7,162 nt of DNA. It comes from Candidatus Hodarchaeota archaeon (GTDB lineage: Archaea > Asgardarchaeota > Heimdallarchaeia > Hodarchaeales > Hodarchaeaceae). The notes under the pieces are model-generated. The model saw only the letters and a program-made list of their open reading frames with translations, did not search any database and had not been told where the DNA came from. This document shows, in pieces, positions 5,151-7,162 of this stretch. How positions within the stretch are numbered: position 1 is the stretch's first letter; each line of letters begins with the position of its first letter. Both the position numbers and the translations under genes were made by a program. The DNA lies in assembly GCA_016839665.1 (NCBI GenBank), contig JAEOTU010000388.1:1-7162 (forward strand), given 5' to 3'.

Positions 5151-7162
5151 AGTGATTTCTCCTGTTTGGTCTTTGGTGACAACTCTATTTGAACCAATGC
5201 ACTATTTGTAGGAATGGCCCCTCCAGGTGAGTGCCCGTCATTAACTAGTACATTAGCACATCCACCAAGATCAACACCATCTTTATCAGGATTATACCAT
5301 GCACCTTGAGTGACACGAACAACCCCTGGCATTATACGTTCAGTGACTGTTGCCGGTATACGTATCCTACCTCGATCATTGTATACATCAACCATATCTC
5401 CATCCACGATTCCTCTTTCTTTAGCATCCCGAGAATTAATCCAGACTGTATGTGGTTCTATTTCTTCCAGCCATGGTATATCGGGTAAAGATGAATGCGT
5501 TCGCCTTTTATTATGAACTGTTAGAAGTTGTAAAGGATATTTTTTAGCTTTAGGAGAATCGTAGTGTTCATCATGACTTAAATATTTGGGAATTGGTGGG
5601 ATCCTCGGATTATTCATTTCAGCTATATGCTCACAATAAATCTCAATTTTTCCCGATAATGTTGGGAAAGGATGATTCTCAGGATCTTCAATTTGTTCTT
5701 TAAAGGCTATAAATGGTTCGTCAACTTTAACTTTACAATAGCCATCTTTTTTCATTTTGTCATAATCTTTAATATCTTTACGTTGGGCAGACATCATCCG
5801 TAATAGTTGGTCTTCATTTAAATTAAGTAAGCCAGGATTCATTCCCAATTTTTTAGATAGTTCACGACATATTTCTACATCAGATTTTGATTCATCAAGA
5901 GAATCAATTGCTTTATTAAGATATATATAATAAGGAGACCCTAACCAAGGAACTGCTATATTATTGCGCTCCATAAAACTATTAACAGGTAATACGATAT
6001 CAGCGAATTTAGCAGTAGGAGTCATGAGTTGTTCTTGTACTACAACAAAATCAAGAGTTTTAAAAGCTTCAATACCGCGATTAAGATTGCCATATTGATT
6101 TAAACGGTTAGTGGCTGCTACATACGCCATCTTTATATCTGCAGGATACCCTCCCTCTCGACCTTTTAAAATTAAATCATAAAGATCATTCATATGAACT
6201 CGAGTACTGGCGGGATTAGTTCCACCACTAAGCTTATAGAGACTATTCTTACGCGGAGGAGCTCCAAAATCAACAGGATTGTCCTGTGGTCTTGGCTTTT
6301 TTGGTTTTGTTTTTTCCGTGATAGGTCCAGTTCCTCTTTTTTTTCTACCAGGAGTCATCATCTCTCTGCTTGAATAAGCTCTCATGAAACCAGATGCATA
6401 TCCCCCAGAGATGCCAATATTGCCAGTGATAGCAATAAGAACATTTGCAGCCCGAGAGTATTGCTCGCCCACCGCCGCTCTAGCAGCCCCCCATCCAGCA
6501 ACTAGAGCCGCAGGTTTTGTTGTTGCGTATTCTCTTGCTAGATTTTTAATAGTCTCTGCGGATACGGTGGTAATCTCTTCTGCCCATTCAGGGGTTTTTG
6601 GCACCCCATCTTCAATCCCTAACACATAATCCTTGTATTTTTCAAATCCCACTGTATATTTATCAATAAATTCTTGATCTTGAAGATTTTCAGTAATAAT
6701 TACGTGTGCCATCGCAATTAACATAGCGGCATCTGTACCTGGACGTATAGGGATCCATTGGTCCGCAAAGATCCCTGTAGTATCAGTAAATATTGGATCG
6801 ACAGAAACAAATTTTATACCTTTTTCACGGGCTTTAGCTAACATTAGACTTGTACCGGGATCCCATACTGTATTAGCAGGATTCCATCCCCACATAATAA
6901 TAAGTTTCGAGTTTAAGAAATCCTCACGTGCATGCCCGGTTTTAATGGTCCCATAAGTAGCCATGGATGCAAAAAGTGCCCCTTCATATGAAGGCCCACC
7001 CCAAAAACGAGTAAATCCACCAAATTGAAGAAGCATTATAACTGCCGGCACTGGACCGTGGATCATTCCTTGGTCGCCTCCTCCCAAAAATAAAAGAATT
7101 GCAGAATTCCCATATTTTTCTTTAATTTCGATCATCTTGGAAGCAACTTCCTCAAGAGCTTC
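5147..7162 (-). CDS. DmsA-like molybdopterin oxidoreductase catalytic subunit, N-terminus beyond right edge
   Basis: The catalytic subunit of the DMSO reductase family, binding bis-MGD molybdenum (or tungsten). There are 671 residues here; the Met codon at 7135 is internal, since E-A-L-E-E-V-A-S-K precedes it in frame and matches the 'E-A-L-x-x-I-A' helix of the family. The missing 130 or so residues would carry any Tat signal and the N-terminal [4Fe-4S] cluster. Numbered from that Met: G-G-P-S-Y with Ser49 at the expected Mo-ligand position; N-S-K-L-I-I-M-W-G-W-N-P-A (75-87) and D-P-x-x-T-D-T (113-119) of the dinucleotide fold; R-P-G-T-D-A-A (131-137); K-T-P-E-W-A (180-185); T-G-N-I-G-I-S-G-G (237-245); a basic insert (263-288); F-A-D-I-V-L-P-V (377-384); and the C-terminal MGD-binding barrel (533-652) with R-T-H-S-S and Q-G-A-W-Y. 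Resemblance to DmsA runs through to the C-terminus. It is co-expressed with the ferredoxin subunit through a 4-base overlap. Substrate unproven: DMSO, TMAO or another oxo-compound. Confidence 0.9.
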   Translation of the reverse strand, partial: EALEEVASKMIEIKEKYGNSAILLFLGGGDQGMIHGPVPAVIMLLQFGGFTRFWGGPSYEGALFASMATYGTIKTGHAREDFLNSKLIIMWGWNPANTVWDPGTSLMLAKAREKGIKFVSVDPIFTDTTGIFADQWIPIRPGTDAAMLIAMAHVIITENLQDQEFIDKYTVGFEKYKDYVLGIEDGVPKTPEWAEEITTVSAETIKNLAREYATTKPAALVAGWGAARAAVGEQYSRAANVLIAITGNIGISGGYASGFMRAYSSREMMTPGRKKRGTGPITEKTKPKKPRPQDNPVDFGAPPRKNSLYKLSGGTNPASTRVHMNDLYDLILKGREGGYPADIKMAYVAATNRLNQYGNLNRGIEAFKTLDFVVVQEQLMTPTAKFADIVLPVNSFMERNNIAVPWLGSPYYIYLNKAIDSLDESKSDVEICRELSKKLGMNPGLLNLNEDQLLRMMSAQRKDIKDYDKMKKDGYCKVKVDEPFIAFKEQIEDPENHPFPTLSGKIEIYCEHIAEMNNPRIPPIPKYLSHDEHYDSPKAKKYPLQLLTVHNKRRTHSSLPDIPWLEEIEPHTVWINSRDAKERGIVDGDMVDVYNDRGRIRIPATVTERIMPGVVRVTQGAWYNPDKDGVDLGGCANVLVNDGHSPGGAIPTNSALVQIELSPKTKQEKSL
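5158..5163 (-). promoter_or_regulatory. Ribosome binding site of the ferredoxin subunit
   Basis: AGGAGA on the - strand, 7 bases before the ATG at 5150, inside the last codons of the catalytic subunit. It is the strongest Shine-Dalgarno sequence noticed in the window and, with the ATGA overlap, fixes the start and indicates coupled translation of the two subunits. Confidence 0.75.

Noticed and set aside
5310..5516. Two overlapping open frames on the + strand (5306-5488 and 5310-5516)
   Set aside because: They lie antisense to the strongly conserved C-terminal domain of the DmsA-like subunit, show no recognisable domain and have no ribosome binding site worth noting.
6384..6629. An 81-residue alanine-rich open frame on the + strand
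   Set aside because: It is antisense to the conserved T-G-N-I-G-I-S-G-G region of the catalytic subunit; its alanine and proline content mirrors the codons opposite.
7133..7135. ATG (on the - strand) as the true start of the catalytic subunit
   Set aside because: The frame stays open to the window edge and the nine upstream residues match the conserved helix of the family, so the protein begins beyond the window.

Overview
The window is AT-rich and looks like a piece of an anaerobic prokaryote genome, most likely an archaeon and possibly of the Asgard (Lokiarchaeia-like) type. That placement is an impression, not a proof. It rests on the lysine- and isoleucine-rich protein style, a TTG start, oligo-T tracts instead of hairpin terminators, and a BRE/TATA-like promoter. 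A low-GC anaerobic bacterium cannot be excluded without a search. No rRNA, tRNA, CRISPR array, insertion sequence or other mobile element was seen.

Left half, + strand (1-2957): the C-terminal end of a sulfatase (cut by the window edge) is followed after 56 bases by a complete 870-residue GH2 beta-mannosidase with both catalytic glutamates in place. The pair suggests a small glycan-catabolism locus, perhaps acting on sulfated mannose-containing glycans.

Middle, - strand (2961-4364): a complete 12-helix sugar transporter of the GPH (glycoside-pentoside-hexuronide:cation symporter) family converges on the mannosidase, with only 3 bases between the two stop codons. It is a plausible importer for the sugars released by the mannosidase. 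Both proteins end in lysine-rich tails, so each gene places oligo-T tracts on the opposite strand where its partner would need to terminate. A 216-base spacer upstream of the transporter (4365-4580) holds a candidate promoter, a pair of 7-base direct repeats and the T-rich end of the next transcription unit.

Right half, - strand (4581-7162): a DMSO-reductase-family pair. The molybdopterin catalytic subunit (N-terminus beyond the right edge) overlaps by 4 bases (ATGA) with a DmsB/NrfC-type ferredoxin subunit that has exactly 16 cysteines for four [4Fe-4S] clusters. By residue-for-residue comparison recalled from E. coli DmsA, the molybdenum ligand position holds a serine, as in DMSO/TMAO reductases, and not the cysteine of thiosulfate, polysulfide or arsenate enzymes. 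No membrane anchor (DmsC/NrfD type) follows the ferredoxin subunit. The true electron acceptor or donor is unknown.

Together the window combines polysaccharide use (sulfatase, mannosidase, sugar symporter) with an electron-transfer module that could dispose of, or take up, the electrons of an anaerobic metabolism. I found no clearly new system. The points most worth a second look are the serine-type DmsAB pair in this context, the unusual third cysteine motif of the ferredoxin subunit, and the basic insert in the catalytic subunit.
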